This document shows, piece by piece, positions 54,860 to 64,000 of a stretch of 64,000 bases of DNA. The position numbers and the translations under genes were made by a program. Under the pieces are notes generated by a model. It was not told where the DNA came from, made no database searches, and saw nothing but the letters and a program-made list of their open reading frames with translations. The stretch spans positions 1-64,000 of the forward strand of contig JAFRLH010000065.1 of NCBI GenBank assembly GCA_017431345.1, read 5' to 3'. This DNA is from Lachnospiraceae bacterium (lineage in GTDB: Bacteria; Bacillota; Clostridia; Lachnospirales; Lachnospiraceae). Position 1 is the stretch's first letter. The number at the start of each line of letters is the position of its first letter.

Positions 54860-56245
54860 ATGAGTCCTACCACGATGGCATTTATAATGATCATCATTGT
54901 TATCGCAGCGATCCTGTGGAACAAGATCCCGATGAACTTCATCATGTTCCTGGTTCCCCTGATCTGCGCGCTTGTCATGGGCTATTCCATTCCCGAAGTC
55001 AGCGGTGCGATCCTTGATCAGATCTCCAACGTTATGAAATCAGCAGGCTATATGCTGATGTTCGGTCTGATCTTCTTCACGATGCTCTCCGAAACAGGTA
55101 TGTTCGATATAATCATCGGCGCATTTGTTAACCTGATCGGCGAGAAGATCAATGTTGTTGTCGTTATGGTTATGACAGCTGTTATCGCTGCTGTCGGTTA
55201 CCTGACCGCCAACATGTCCACCACTTATCTGATCGTTTTCCCGATCATGATCCCCATGTTCAAGAGATTCAAACTGGATCAGAGATGGGCTTTCATCCTG
55301 GCACAGACCGCGCTCTGCGCAATGTGCTGGCTGCCCTGGGGAATCGGTGTTGTCAACTCCGCCATGATGGCCGGCGTTTCTCCCGAGGAACTGGCTACCG
55401 CCTCCATTCCGTGGGGCCTGACATTCGTTCCTGGAATCATTGCCGAGATCGTTTTCTTCACCATCATGCACAAAAAGAAATACGGTACCCTCGGACCGCA
55501 GATCGAAGGCGTTGAAGCCGGACAGAAGGCTGATCCGCTTGCCGGCAAGGAAAATGCACGTCCGAAGCTTTTCTGGATCAACCTGCTGATCTTTGCGATC
55601 GCAGTATTCTGCCTCGCAGTCCTGAAGTATCCGTCCTACCTGATCTTCATCGTTGGCTGTATTGCAGTCTCCATGATCAACTATCCGAAGGATTTCGGCA
55701 AGATCTGGAACAAGGCCGGTATGACCTTCTTCAACGTTCTCGTCATGCTGCTCGGCATCTGCTTCTATCTGGCAGTATTCAACATGACCCGTTTCACCGG
55801 TCCTGACGGCGCCAGTGTAGTCGCTCTCGGCAATCCCGGAGAAGGATTTGAAGTTGCTGTTCCTTCCATGGTCAGCTCCCTTGCTTCCTTCCTGACAGGC
55901 ATCTTCCCGAGCTTCCTGATGAAGAACATGTACCTGATCTTCCTGCTTCTTGTAGTGCCGATCATCTTCTTCGTACCTTATCAGGTCTACAATGCAATGT
56001 ATCCGCTGTTCATCTCCATCGGCGCCAGCTTCGGCATCGCTCCGATCGCCATCATTGCTCCTTTCGTCTGCAACCTGGCTGCGGCTACATCCAATACGCC
56101 CATGAACTCCGCCACTTACGTAGGCTGCTCGCTCTGCGAAGTGGAGGATGTAAAGAGCTACTGCATCTACGCAGGTGTGATCATGTTCTTTGTCAACCTG
56201 CTGTCCATGATCCTTGGTATCGTATTCGGACTTGTACATCTTTGA
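54860..56245 (+). CDS. CitMHS/ion-transporter-superfamily organic anion transporter
   Basis: The 461-residue polytopic membrane protein has about 11-12 helices and duplicated hairpin-like regions (for example YLTANMSTTYLIVFPIMIP and NLAAATSNTPMNSATY) typical of citrate/carboxylate carriers. It probably imports an organic acid with a cation; substrate not readable. AGAGGAGG precedes the start. It lies 66 bases after the hydrolase gene with no terminator between, so they are co-transcribed. Confidence 0.82.
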   Translation: MSPTTMAFIMIIIVIAAILWNKIPMNFIMFLVPLICALVMGYSIPEVSGAILDQISNVMKSAGYMLMFGLIFFTMLSETGMFDIIIGAFVNLIGEKINVVVVMVMTAVIAAVGYLTANMSTTYLIVFPIMIPMFKRFKLDQRWAFILAQTALCAMCWLPWGIGVVNSAMMAGVSPEELATASIPWGLTFVPGIIAEIVFFTIMHKKKYGTLGPQIEGVEAGQKADPLAGKENARPKLFWINLLIFAIAVFCLAVLKYPSYLIFIVGCIAVSMINYPKDFGKIWNKAGMTFFNVLVMLLGICFYLAVFNMTRFTGPDGASVVALGNPGEGFEVAVPSMVSSLASFLTGIFPSFLMKNMYLIFLLLVVPIIFFVPYQVYNAMYPLFISIGASFGIAPIAIIAPFVCNLAAATSNTPMNSATYVGCSLCEVEDVKSYCIYAGVIMFFVNLLSMILGIVFGLVHL

Positions 56246-56278
56246 TGCCTGGACAAATTTCAATATCAATCACAACAG

Positions 56279-56303
56279 AAAGGGCACCTTCACGGTGCCT
56301 TTT
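56279..56303 (+). terminator. Terminator after the transporter gene
   Basis: AAAGGGCACC and GGTGCCTTTT pair around TTCAC, followed by TTTT. It ends the hydrolase-transporter transcript, perhaps with readthrough. Confidence 0.75.
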
Positions 56304-56324
56304 CTCCTATGAAGGATTTATGAA

Positions 56325-57212
56325 ATGTGGATAAAGGATTTTACTTCAGAGCGTGACAACCCGCTTAAAGAACCGCCGTTTCTTGAGATCACGCATCTGT
56401 GCTACAGCGATATTCTTCCCGCATGGGAGTATCCGTGGCATGCACATCAGAATGAGTACGAAGTGACCTTTGTGATGAAGGGCAAAGGCAGGCTTGTGGT
56501 AAACGAAGAGGAAACTCCTGTGCAGGAGGGCGATGTTTACGTTATGCCGCCCAACACCTATCACAAGAACGTTGCGGTCGATTCCGCCGGGATGGAATAT
56601 CTTGTCATCCGCTTTGCGGCCAATGAAGATAATACGGATCTTCACCGTTACTTTGCCGAGCTCGGTCCTGCAGTGACAAGGTCGGGAAGTTATTTTGAAT
56701 ACTTTACGAGCACCTGCCGGATGCTTCTGAATCTGCATGTGTCGAACGGCGGGTTCGCAGATGAAGATCTTCAGATCATCTGCCTGGGCATGATCAGGCT
56801 TGTCAGGATGCTTCTTGAGAACAAGTCTCTGACGATCAGGACAAAGTCGGATTTTTCGATGAACGACATGCTTGTCTACATTACCGAGCACTGTGAAGAG
56901 AAGATCACCCTGCAGACATTGTCAAAGAAGTTCTCGATCAGTTCATCTCACCTGAGCCGTATTTTTACGCAGGCTTTTCACTGCTCGCCCATCGATTATC
57001 TGATCAACGCCAGAATGGCAAGAGCCACGGAATATCTGGGGCGGACGGACAAACCGGTGGCTGAGATCGCGCAGCTCGTCGGATACGATAATCGCTTTTA
57101 TTTTACAAATCTGTTCACCAAAAGGATCGGATGTTCCCCTACGGAATACCGGGAACGTCTGGCAAGCAAGGATCTTCCGAAAAATCCCGGGGAGATCACA
57201 TGGCATAAGTAA
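56325..57212 (+). CDS. AraC-family regulator with cupin domain (plus strand)
   Basis: The 295 residues comprise an N-terminal cupin-like effector domain (about 30-110, WHAHQNEYEV and GDVYVMPPNTYH) and a C-terminal double helix-turn-helix (about 190-285, KKFSISSSHLSRIF and IAQLVGYDNRFYFTNLFTKRIGCSP). AAGGA is 8 bases before the start. It lies between the transporter and reductase genes, 31 bases before the latter, so it likely controls one or both. Confidence 0.88.
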   Translation: MWIKDFTSERDNPLKEPPFLEITHLCYSDILPAWEYPWHAHQNEYEVTFVMKGKGRLVVNEEETPVQEGDVYVMPPNTYHKNVAVDSAGMEYLVIRFAANEDNTDLHRYFAELGPAVTRSGSYFEYFTSTCRMLLNLHVSNGGFADEDLQIICLGMIRLVRMLLENKSLTIRTKSDFSMNDMLVYITEHCEEKITLQTLSKKFSISSSHLSRIFTQAFHCSPIDYLINARMARATEYLGRTDKPVAEIAQLVGYDNRFYFTNLFTKRIGCSPTEYRERLASKDLPKNPGEITWHK

Positions 57213-57243
57213 TTTCATCAGTCATTTTTAAGGAGAGAAAGAA

Positions 57244-59193
57244 ATGGAACGTAAATTCCCCAATCTCTGCAAACCGCTGCAGGTAGGCATGGTAACCTTC
57301 CGCAACCGCATGTGGTCTGCACCCATGGGCGGCACCGATATCACAAAAGACGGCTGTATCGGTCCGATGTCCACAAAATTCTATGAGTACCGCTCCAAAG
57401 GAGGAGCCGGTGCCGTAACGGTTTCGGAATGCATGGTGCATCCGGAGACGGACGGATCGCATGCCTATCACATCGATCTGGCTGTACCCGGCAATCTGGC
57501 CAGCCATACCATGACAGCCGACGCCATCAAGCGTCACGGCGGCATTCCGAGCCTGGAACTGTCGCATTCCGGTCAGTTCGCCGGAACGTATATGACGGAT
57601 AAGAAAAAACAGAAGGAAATGGTACAGTATGGCGTAAGCCCTTCCGTACGCGCTGACGGCATGGAGATCCGCCCGCTGACAAAGGAACAGATCGACGATA
57701 TCGTACGTGCTTACGGAGAAGTGGCAGGAAACGCAAAGCGTGCCGGCTATGAGATGCTCATGGTCCACGGCGGACACGGGTGGCTGGTCAATCAGTTCCT
57801 TTCCCCGCTGTTCAATAAGAGAGAAGATGAATACGGCGGATCCCTTGAGAACAGGACAAGATTTGCAAAGGAAGTCCTGACAAGTGTCAGGAATGCAGTC
57901 GGCCCCGGATTCCCGATCGAATTCCGTATGAGCGGCGCAGAATTCTGCGAAGGCGGCTATGACCTGGAGGAAGGTGTGCGCATTGCGCAGGAGATCGAAC
58001 CTTTCTGCGATATCATTCATGTTTCCGCCGGAACCTATCAGAAGACTTTCGGCATCACACATCCTTCGTCATTCGAAGATCACGGAAGAAATGTCTTCCT
58101 TGCTGCAGAGATCAAAAAGCATGTCAGCAAACCCGTCGCCACACTTGGCGGACTGACAGATCCTGTCATGATGGAAGAAATCATTGCATCCGGAAAAGCG
58201 GATATCTGTTATATGGGCCGTCAGCTGCTGGCAGATCCTTATTTCCCCCGCAAGGTATATGAAGGACATGACGAGGAGATCAAGCACTGCCTGCGGTGCT
58301 TTGTATGTATGGCGGAACGTGCGGCAACATCTACCCGCCGCTGCTGCATCAACCCGGTCATCGGCCGTGAGAGCGACGGCATGGAGATCACTCCTGCACT
58401 GCAGAAGAAGAAAGTTCTTGTTGTCGGCGCCGGCCCCGGAGGAACGGAAGCTGCGCTTACAGCCGCGAAACGCGGACATGAAGTCATTCTCTGCGATGAA
58501 AATGATGAGATCGGCGGGATCCTTAAGAGCGAAAGAGCGCTGCCGTTCAAGTACGAGATGTATCAGCTGGGCGTCACACAGGAGATCCTCTGCAGAAAAG
58601 CCGGTGTCGATATCCGTCTGAATACGAAGGTCACACCGGAATACGCGAAATCCTTAAATGTTGATGCGATCATTATCGCTGTCGGTTCGGAACCGCTGGT
58701 ACCGCCGATTCCCGGCCTGCGTGACGGGAAGAATGTCGTTATCGTAAATAATTACTATAAAGAGAAGGAGAAGGTCGCCGATGAAGTCGTCGTATTCGGC
58801 GGAGGCCTTGCCGGCTGCGAAGCGGCTGTCCATCTTGGCATGGAAGGAAAGACAGTCCACCTGGTGGAGATGAGAGACGTCCTTGCACCGGATGCCAATG
58901 TACGCCACCGCCCGCTTCTTCTGAAGGAGATCGAAAAGTATGTCACCGTACATACCGGCTATAAGGGCCTGGAAGTGACGGAAGACGGCATTGTCTGTGA
59001 AGATAAGAACGGGGAGAAACATCTTGTTCCCGGAAAGACTGTCATCTGCGCGCTTGGCCAGAGAGCCAGAAGCAAAGCCGCAGAAGAACTGCTGGACTGC
59101 GCGCCCTGGACCATCAGGATCGGCGACTGCAACCGTGCATCGACGATCACGAACGCTGTTTATCAGGGATATCACGCAGCGCTCGATCTGTGA
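57244..59193 (+). CDS. OYE-family Fe-S/FAD reductase (second copy in window)
   Basis: The 649-residue flavoenzyme has the FMN-barrel, 4Fe-4S and FAD/NAD plan of 2,4-dienoyl-CoA reductase and BaiCD/BaiH/FldZ. Fe-S cysteines are C349-x2-C352-x2-C355-x11-C367. The GAGPGG dinucleotide motif is near 395 and a second, GGGLAGCEA, near 520. The active-site segment reads VHGGHGWLVNQFLSP, with Trp180 where the first copy and many relatives have Tyr. It should reduce an activated C=C bond. AAGGAG precedes the start. Substrate unknown; the neighbours suggest an unsaturated acid released from an ester. Confidence 0.88.
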   Translation: MERKFPNLCKPLQVGMVTFRNRMWSAPMGGTDITKDGCIGPMSTKFYEYRSKGGAGAVTVSECMVHPETDGSHAYHIDLAVPGNLASHTMTADAIKRHGGIPSLELSHSGQFAGTYMTDKKKQKEMVQYGVSPSVRADGMEIRPLTKEQIDDIVRAYGEVAGNAKRAGYEMLMVHGGHGWLVNQFLSPLFNKREDEYGGSLENRTRFAKEVLTSVRNAVGPGFPIEFRMSGAEFCEGGYDLEEGVRIAQEIEPFCDIIHVSAGTYQKTFGITHPSSFEDHGRNVFLAAEIKKHVSKPVATLGGLTDPVMMEEIIASGKADICYMGRQLLADPYFPRKVYEGHDEEIKHCLRCFVCMAERAATSTRRCCINPVIGRESDGMEITPALQKKKVLVVGAGPGGTEAALTAAKRGHEVILCDENDEIGGILKSERALPFKYEMYQLGVTQEILCRKAGVDIRLNTKVTPEYAKSLNVDAIIIAVGSEPLVPPIPGLRDGKNVVIVNNYYKEKEKVADEVVVFGGGLAGCEAAVHLGMEGKTVHLVEMRDVLAPDANVRHRPLLLKEIEKYVTVHTGYKGLEVTEDGIVCEDKNGEKHLVPGKTVICALGQRARSKAAEELLDCAPWTIRIGDCNRASTITNAVYQGYHAALDL

Positions 59194-59212
59194 TCAGCGG
59201 ATTGGGAAAAAG

Positions 59213-59240
59213 AAAGGCCGGAGAACTTCTCCGGTCTTTT
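59213..59240. terminator. Bidirectional terminator
   Basis: AAAGGCCGGAGA and TCTCCGGTCTTT pair (with one G-U) between convergent genes, followed by TTTTT. Confidence 0.85.
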
Positions 59241-59247
59241 TGTCTGC

Positions 59248-60114
59248 TTATTCGTGATGGCCCGGTGTGTTCTTTCTGCAGTACTCACGAAACTCCTGCG
59301 GCGTCGGTCCGATGCGTTTGCTGAACAGATTGCTGAAATGATATACATTATGATAGCCGACTTCCGCGGCGATCGCATAGACGGGCATGTCCGTGAATAT
59401 GAGAAGATCCTTTGCCTTGCTCAGCCTGTAATCGATCAGATAGTTGATGGGAGAGATCCTGAAGGACTGAAAGAAGATGCGTGACAGGTGAGAGCTGCTC
59501 ATGGCAAATTCGCGGGAGAGTCTTTCAAGTGTGATCTCTTCGGCATAGTGATCCATAATCCAGTGCAGTACATTCCGCATAGGCAGTTCGCCGGGCACTG
59601 GGATCTGAACCGGATGGTCCTCCAGTATCATCCTGGTAAATGCCAGCAGGGAATAGCAGTGCATCCGGACAGCATCCGTATGTGATGTATCCTGTCCGTT
59701 TTCTCCGCAGAGATTCAGAAGGACCGAAACGATCCCGTTCAGGTAATCCATGTACGCACTGAAATCAGCAGTGAGCGTACTGCAGTTCAGGAAATAACCG
59801 GACAGATCATCCTTGCCGGACGAAGGAATAAAGGAAATACCCCAGAAAGTAAGATCGTCGTCTGAAGAACCGCAGCTGTGAAGGACTTCCGGCCTGATCA
59901 CGGCAAGTCTTCCGGGAGTCAGTTCAATATCGACATCATTCAGCCGAAGGAACCCGCTTCCCTCAGTACAGTAAAGCACATGAAATTCGTCATGTGTATG
60001 GAAAGGGCGGTACTGGCCGCCTCTGCTCTTTGAATATTCTATAAGATCCAGAAGAGGAAGCGTTTTGACCTGATCCGCAATCTCCTTGTCCCGGTCAAAA
60101 TGAAAAGTCCACAT
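59248..60114 (-). CDS. AraC-family regulator with cupin domain (minus strand)
   Basis: The 288-residue protein has the same layout as the regulator at 56325: cupin (FHTHDEFHVLYCTEG and LTPGRLAVIRPEVLH) then double helix-turn-helix (SREFAMSSSHLSRIF and IAAEVGYHNVYHFSNLFSKRIGPTP). The start MWTFHFDR is used because GGAGG is 7-8 bases upstream; an earlier ATG would place the site inside the gene. It is convergent with the reductase gene. Having two related regulators at one locus suggests two signals or two targets. Confidence 0.86.
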   Translation of the reverse strand: MWTFHFDRDKEIADQVKTLPLLDLIEYSKSRGGQYRPFHTHDEFHVLYCTEGSGFLRLNDVDIELTPGRLAVIRPEVLHSCGSSDDDLTFWGISFIPSSGKDDLSGYFLNCSTLTADFSAYMDYLNGIVSVLLNLCGENGQDTSHTDAVRMHCYSLLAFTRMILEDHPVQIPVPGELPMRNVLHWIMDHYAEEITLERLSREFAMSSSHLSRIFFQSFRISPINYLIDYRLSKAKDLLIFTDMPVYAIAAEVGYHNVYHFSNLFSKRIGPTPQEFREYCRKNTPGHHE

Positions 60115-60430
60115 AATAATGCCTCCAGTCAATTGAATCATATCACTTATACGACTAAAAATCCATAAACAAAAAAAGAAGATAGTCGGATTATGCCTGT
60201 TGAGGGGACGGATATTTTAAAAACCTGCGAAGATAATTTGATTTTTACTTCCTGCGGCAAGGGAACTGCAGAGAAAACCGTCATAATCAGAGAAGATTTT
60301 TTAAAAGAATGAAAAAATGCAATATAGAACAGAAAAATATAAAATGATAAAATATTTCTGTATGATTCTATGCAGAACGGATCCTTTCAGACAGTACGGT
60401 ACTGAAAGGCGCAGCGGAAGGAGAATATAA
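60115..60430. other. AT-rich divergent intergenic region with dyads
   Basis: No gene seen. CGACTA (60152-60157) and TAGTCG (60183-60188) form an inverted repeat near the minus-strand regulator. CCTTTCAG (60383-60390) and CTGAAAGG (60402-60409) form a perfect hairpin, six bases before the GGAAGGAG site of the repeat-protein gene. The A-rich tract at 60310-60350 lies upstream of a TATGAT (60361-60366) that could be its -10. Confidence 0.5.
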
Positions 60431-61102
60431 ATGTCTGAAGAAAAGAAACTGACCGGAATCGATGAGATAGAAGCCGGTTTTACCGCGGAACCTGAAGTAT
60501 CAGCGGTGGAGCAGGTAGAGATCGACAGCTTTATTGCGGGCGCATCAGAGCTGAATGCTGATCTGGAAGCAGCCGGCATCAGCGTTCCGGAAAAAGGCAG
60601 TGAAGAAGTTCCGGTCTCCGAAACAGCGATAGGGATCGAGGAAAGCGTCTTTACGGAAACGCCCGAACTGTCTCCGATCGAGAAGGTTGAAGCGGACAGT
60701 TATATTGTAGGCGCATCGGAGCTGAATGCTGATCTGGAAGCAGCCGGCATCAGTATTCCGGAAAAGATCAGTGAAGAAGTCCCGGTCTCCGAAACAGCGA
60801 TAGGGATCGAGAAAAGCGTCTTTATGGAAACGCCCGAACTGTCTCCGATCGAGAAGGTCGAAGCAGACAGTTATATTGCAGGCACGTCCGAAGTAAATGC
60901 TGATCTGAAAGCGGCCGGCATAGAGGTTCCGGCTGCCGGGGAAAAAACACCCGTGCCAGTAGAGGAGACTGCGATCGGTCTGGAGGAAACGGGATTTAAC
61001 GCAGTGCCTGATCTTACACCGCTGGAACAGCTGGATGTCGATTCTTATGTTTCATCTCCTGCCGAGATCGAGGATGACATGAAGAAAGCAGGCATCGAAT
61101 AA
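60431..61102 (+). CDS. Acidic four-repeat protein of unknown function
   Basis: The 223-residue protein is not recognised. It consists of four tandem repeats of 57, 57 and 58 residues plus a last shorter unit. Each carries a P-[ED]-[LV]-[ST]-x-[IVL]-E-[KQ] segment leading to DS[YF][IV] (Asp32, Asp89, Asp146, Asp204). In the first three an [SE]-[LV]-NADL-x-AAGI segment follows. It has no Cys, His or Trp, no signal peptide and no membrane helix, and is strongly acidic. Repeats 1 and 2 are nearly identical in DNA, showing recent duplication. GGAAGGAG precedes the ATG. The next gene encodes an asparagine-synthetase-like ligase, but a terminator separates them. Confidence 0.8.
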   Translation: MSEEKKLTGIDEIEAGFTAEPEVSAVEQVEIDSFIAGASELNADLEAAGISVPEKGSEEVPVSETAIGIEESVFTETPELSPIEKVEADSYIVGASELNADLEAAGISIPEKISEEVPVSETAIGIEKSVFMETPELSPIEKVEADSYIAGTSEVNADLKAAGIEVPAAGEKTPVPVEETAIGLEETGFNAVPDLTPLEQLDVDSYVSSPAEIEDDMKKAGIE

Positions 61103-61122
61103 TTTCAGAAAGAGGAAGCCAG

Positions 61123-61147
61123 CCGCCCGGAAACGGGCGGTTTTTTT
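61123..61147 (+). terminator. Terminator after the repeat-protein gene
   Basis: CCGCCCG and CGGGCGG flank GAAA, with seven T after. Confidence 0.92.
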
Positions 61148-61227
61148 ATTCTGACAGGATATATATTTTACGGGAACTATGAAGTATAATAAAATTATTC
61201 TGAAAACAAGAGGACTGTACCGGATAC

Positions 61228-62841
61228 ATGAAATCGAAAGGAATGGACTTGGCCATGAAGATCTGCATGTACGAAGGATATCTGCGCAATCAGAAACAGC
61301 TCTGCGATGCACTGTGTATCTCCCCCTGCGCTTCCCGCCGGGAGACGGAGCTTGCCGTCCTTGAAGAGGGATGGAAGCGATGGGGATATGAACTGGGAAA
61401 TCATCTGTACGGACCTTTTGCGTTTGTGCTGCTGGATGAACAGAATCAGGAACTGTTCTGCGCGAGGGATCCGGTCGGAGGCGTTACATTTTACTATCAT
61501 CTTACGCCCGCGGGAAAACTTCTGTACGGCGCCGATCTCAGCATGATCGTAAACGATCCGGAATACCGGAAGGAGATCGACCCGGACGCGCTTCAGCTCT
61601 ATCTGATGTTCGGATATCCGGTTGGTGAAAAAACACTGTACCGGGGGATCAGAAAACTGCTGCCCGGCAGATATCTGCTTTATAAGGATGGCGCAGTCCG
61701 GATCGAAAAGTACTATAGATTTCCTGCGCGCACGGAGCAAAGTCTGACGGAGGAAGAATGGGCTGAAAAGATCGATCAGCAGCTTCAGGATATTCTCGCA
61801 GAGGACAGGGAGTGCCTGAAGGGAGCCGCATTCCGGTCTTTCCTGTCCGGCGGTGTTGATTCGTCCTTTCTTCTGGCTTCTGCAGATGTGAAGGAAGCCT
61901 GCGGCATCAGTTACGCGGAAGAAGCGTTCAGTGAAGCGGATGCAGCTGCGGAAACGGCCTCTTTTCTTGACGTTCCGTTCCACGAGATCCGGATCACATC
62001 CGAAGACTTCATGGAGGCGGTCTCCCGCCTGGCCGCCAGTACGGAACTGCCGCTTGCAGATGCATCTTCTGCTGCTTTTTCACTTGGATGCAGGAGCGCT
62101 GCCATGAAAGGAAACATCTGGCTGTCAGGCGAAGGGGCAGATGAGTTTTTCGCTGGATATCATGTCTATAAACGCGCGGAGGAACTTGGGCAGGAGGACG
62201 GTTTTCGCTACTATGGCTGTTCGGGGATTATGGAACAGAAGACAGCAATGCAGCTGCTTGGTCAGGAGCAGGCATTTCCGTGCGACCGGCTGGTGAAGCG
62301 GATCTGTGAAATGACAGCGGGCTGCGATCCTCTGACTCGGATGCTGCATGTCGATACAGGACTCTGGCTGGAGGGAGATATTCTCTTCAGCATTTACCGG
62401 AATGCCCGTGCCGGCGGCCTGACGCTTCTTGCACCTTTTGCTGATCCGCGCATGATGGAACTGGCTTTCAAGATCCCCGCTTCCCTGAAGAGGAAGGACG
62501 GCTGCGGGAAATACATATTGAGAAAAGCAGCCGGGAAACGGCTGCCGCACGAAATCGCATTCCGTCCAAAAGTCGGATTTTCCGTCCCGGTCAGGATATG
62601 GATGCAGGAGGAACAGCACCGGGGGTGTATCGAACAGGCACTGTTCGGCAATGTATCCAAAGCATTTTTTGATCAGGAACTTCTGCGGAGTTTCTGGGCG
62701 TCTTTCCTTATGGGGAGAACGGGGTCGTGGCAGATCCTCTATGCTGTGTTCGTCTTTGTGATATGGTATGAAACGTGTTTCTCGGAACCCAAAGCGGAGA
62801 GACAGATTCCGCACCGGGAACTTCAGACAGATCCTTCTTAA
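61228..62841 (+). CDS. Asparagine-synthetase-like ATP-dependent ligase lacking the glutaminase active site
   Basis: The C-terminal synthetase domain has the PP-loop FLSGGVDSS (about 196-204 counted from Met at 61255), LSGEGADEFFAGYH and FRPKVGFSVPVRIWM, as in AsnB. The N-terminal domain begins near the residues aligned with NGEIYNY (here YEGYLRNQ). The first 70 or so residues, with catalytic Cys2 and the HRGPD motif, are absent, so glutamine hydrolysis is unlikely. Beta-lactam synthetase and lasso cyclases have related reduced glutaminase halves. Starts at 61228 and 61255 are both possible. It may form an amide using ammonia or a protein/peptide substrate; identity not proven. Confidence 0.8.
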   Translation: MKSKGMDLAMKICMYEGYLRNQKQLCDALCISPCASRRETELAVLEEGWKRWGYELGNHLYGPFAFVLLDEQNQELFCARDPVGGVTFYYHLTPAGKLLYGADLSMIVNDPEYRKEIDPDALQLYLMFGYPVGEKTLYRGIRKLLPGRYLLYKDGAVRIEKYYRFPARTEQSLTEEEWAEKIDQQLQDILAEDRECLKGAAFRSFLSGGVDSSFLLASADVKEACGISYAEEAFSEADAAAETASFLDVPFHEIRITSEDFMEAVSRLAASTELPLADASSAAFSLGCRSAAMKGNIWLSGEGADEFFAGYHVYKRAEELGQEDGFRYYGCSGIMEQKTAMQLLGQEQAFPCDRLVKRICEMTAGCDPLTRMLHVDTGLWLEGDILFSIYRNARAGGLTLLAPFADPRMMELAFKIPASLKRKDGCGKYILRKAAGKRLPHEIAFRPKVGFSVPVRIWMQEEQHRGCIEQALFGNVSKAFFDQELLRSFWASFLMGRTGSWQILYAVFVFVIWYETCFSEPKAERQIPHRELQTDPS

Positions 62842-62878
62842 AATTCGTTAATAATCTGATTATGAAAGGAAGTTTCAT

Positions 62879-62906
62879 TTGACTTTTATGTGCTGGAGTA
62901 TATAAT
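62879..62906 (+). promoter_or_regulatory. PFOR promoter
   Basis: TTGACT (62879-62884) and a perfect TATAAT (62901-62906) are 16 bases apart. Confidence 0.8.
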
Positions 62907-62911
62907 TAAAT

Positions 62912-64000
<1,089 letters not shown>

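Noticed and set aside
60530..61050. 171-base periodic DNA repeat considered as a mobile or CRISPR-like repeat
   Set aside because: The repeats are contiguous, in frame and protein-coding, with divergence that preserves the reading frame.
61228..62841. Simple call as asparagine synthetase AsnB
   Set aside because: The glutaminase nucleophile and HRGPD motif are absent, so a plain glutamine-dependent AsnB label would mislead.

Overview
The window reads as chromosomal sequence from an anaerobic, low-to-medium GC member of the Firmicutes, most likely a Lachnospiraceae-like Clostridia (inference). The reasons are AGGAGG-type ribosome binding sites with some TTG starts, a T-box ahead of thrS, and the Firmicutes order rimP-nusA-rnpM-ylxQ-infB-rbfA-nrnA-truB-ribF-rpsO-pnp. 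Pyruvate:ferredoxin oxidoreductase, reverse rubrerythrin, FeoB and flavin/Fe-S enoate reductases point to strict anaerobiosis. No phage, insertion sequence, CRISPR array or rRNA was seen.

Layout. 0-9.9 kb: T-box-controlled threonyl-tRNA synthetase without a TGS domain, an Old Yellow Enzyme (OYE)-type Fe-S flavoenzyme divergent from a PucR-type regulator, an HD phosphohydrolase, a hybrid sensor kinase and an AIM24 protein. 10-17.2 kb: ruvA-ruvB-zapA, a U32 protein carried as two overlapping genes, then a SEDS glycosyltransferase and a penicillin-binding protein whose reading frames overlap by 161 bp. 17.2-23.1 kb: a PHP phosphatase and the lower-glycolysis series gapA-pgk-tpiA-gpmI. 23.2-28.9 kb: an ABC importer with a DUF3798 lipoprotein, double ATPase and two permeases. 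29-36 kb: two tandem secreted transglutaminase-like proteins, purC, rubrerythrin, a FeoA-FeoB fusion with its Cys-rich mini-protein, and an Fe-S aldo/keto reductase.

36.1-48.8 kb: tRNA-Pro(CGG) and two identical tRNA-Glu(CTC), then the large translation/RNA operon with an NlpC/P60 hydrolase inserted between ribF and rpsO. 48.9-53.5 kb: two unknown genes with cstA, another small unknown gene, azlC-azlD and a small membrane protein. 53.7-60.1 kb: a compact accessory locus of an esterase-like alpha/beta hydrolase, a CitMHS-type anion transporter, an AraC regulator, a second OYE-type Fe-S flavoenzyme and a convergent AraC regulator. It looks like uptake, ester cleavage and reduction of an unsaturated organic acid (inference).

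60.4-62.8 kb holds the most unusual pair. One gene encodes an acidic protein built from four repeats of 57-58 residues. The next encodes an asparagine-synthetase-like ATP-dependent ligase that keeps the SGGVDSS site but lacks the front of the glutaminase domain. The architecture recalls beta-lactam synthetases and lasso-peptide cyclases, so a substrate/ligase pair is possible. A strong terminator separates the genes, and no leader protease or exporter is visible. The window ends inside a pyruvate:ferredoxin oxidoreductase gene with its own promoter and a possible two-state leader.
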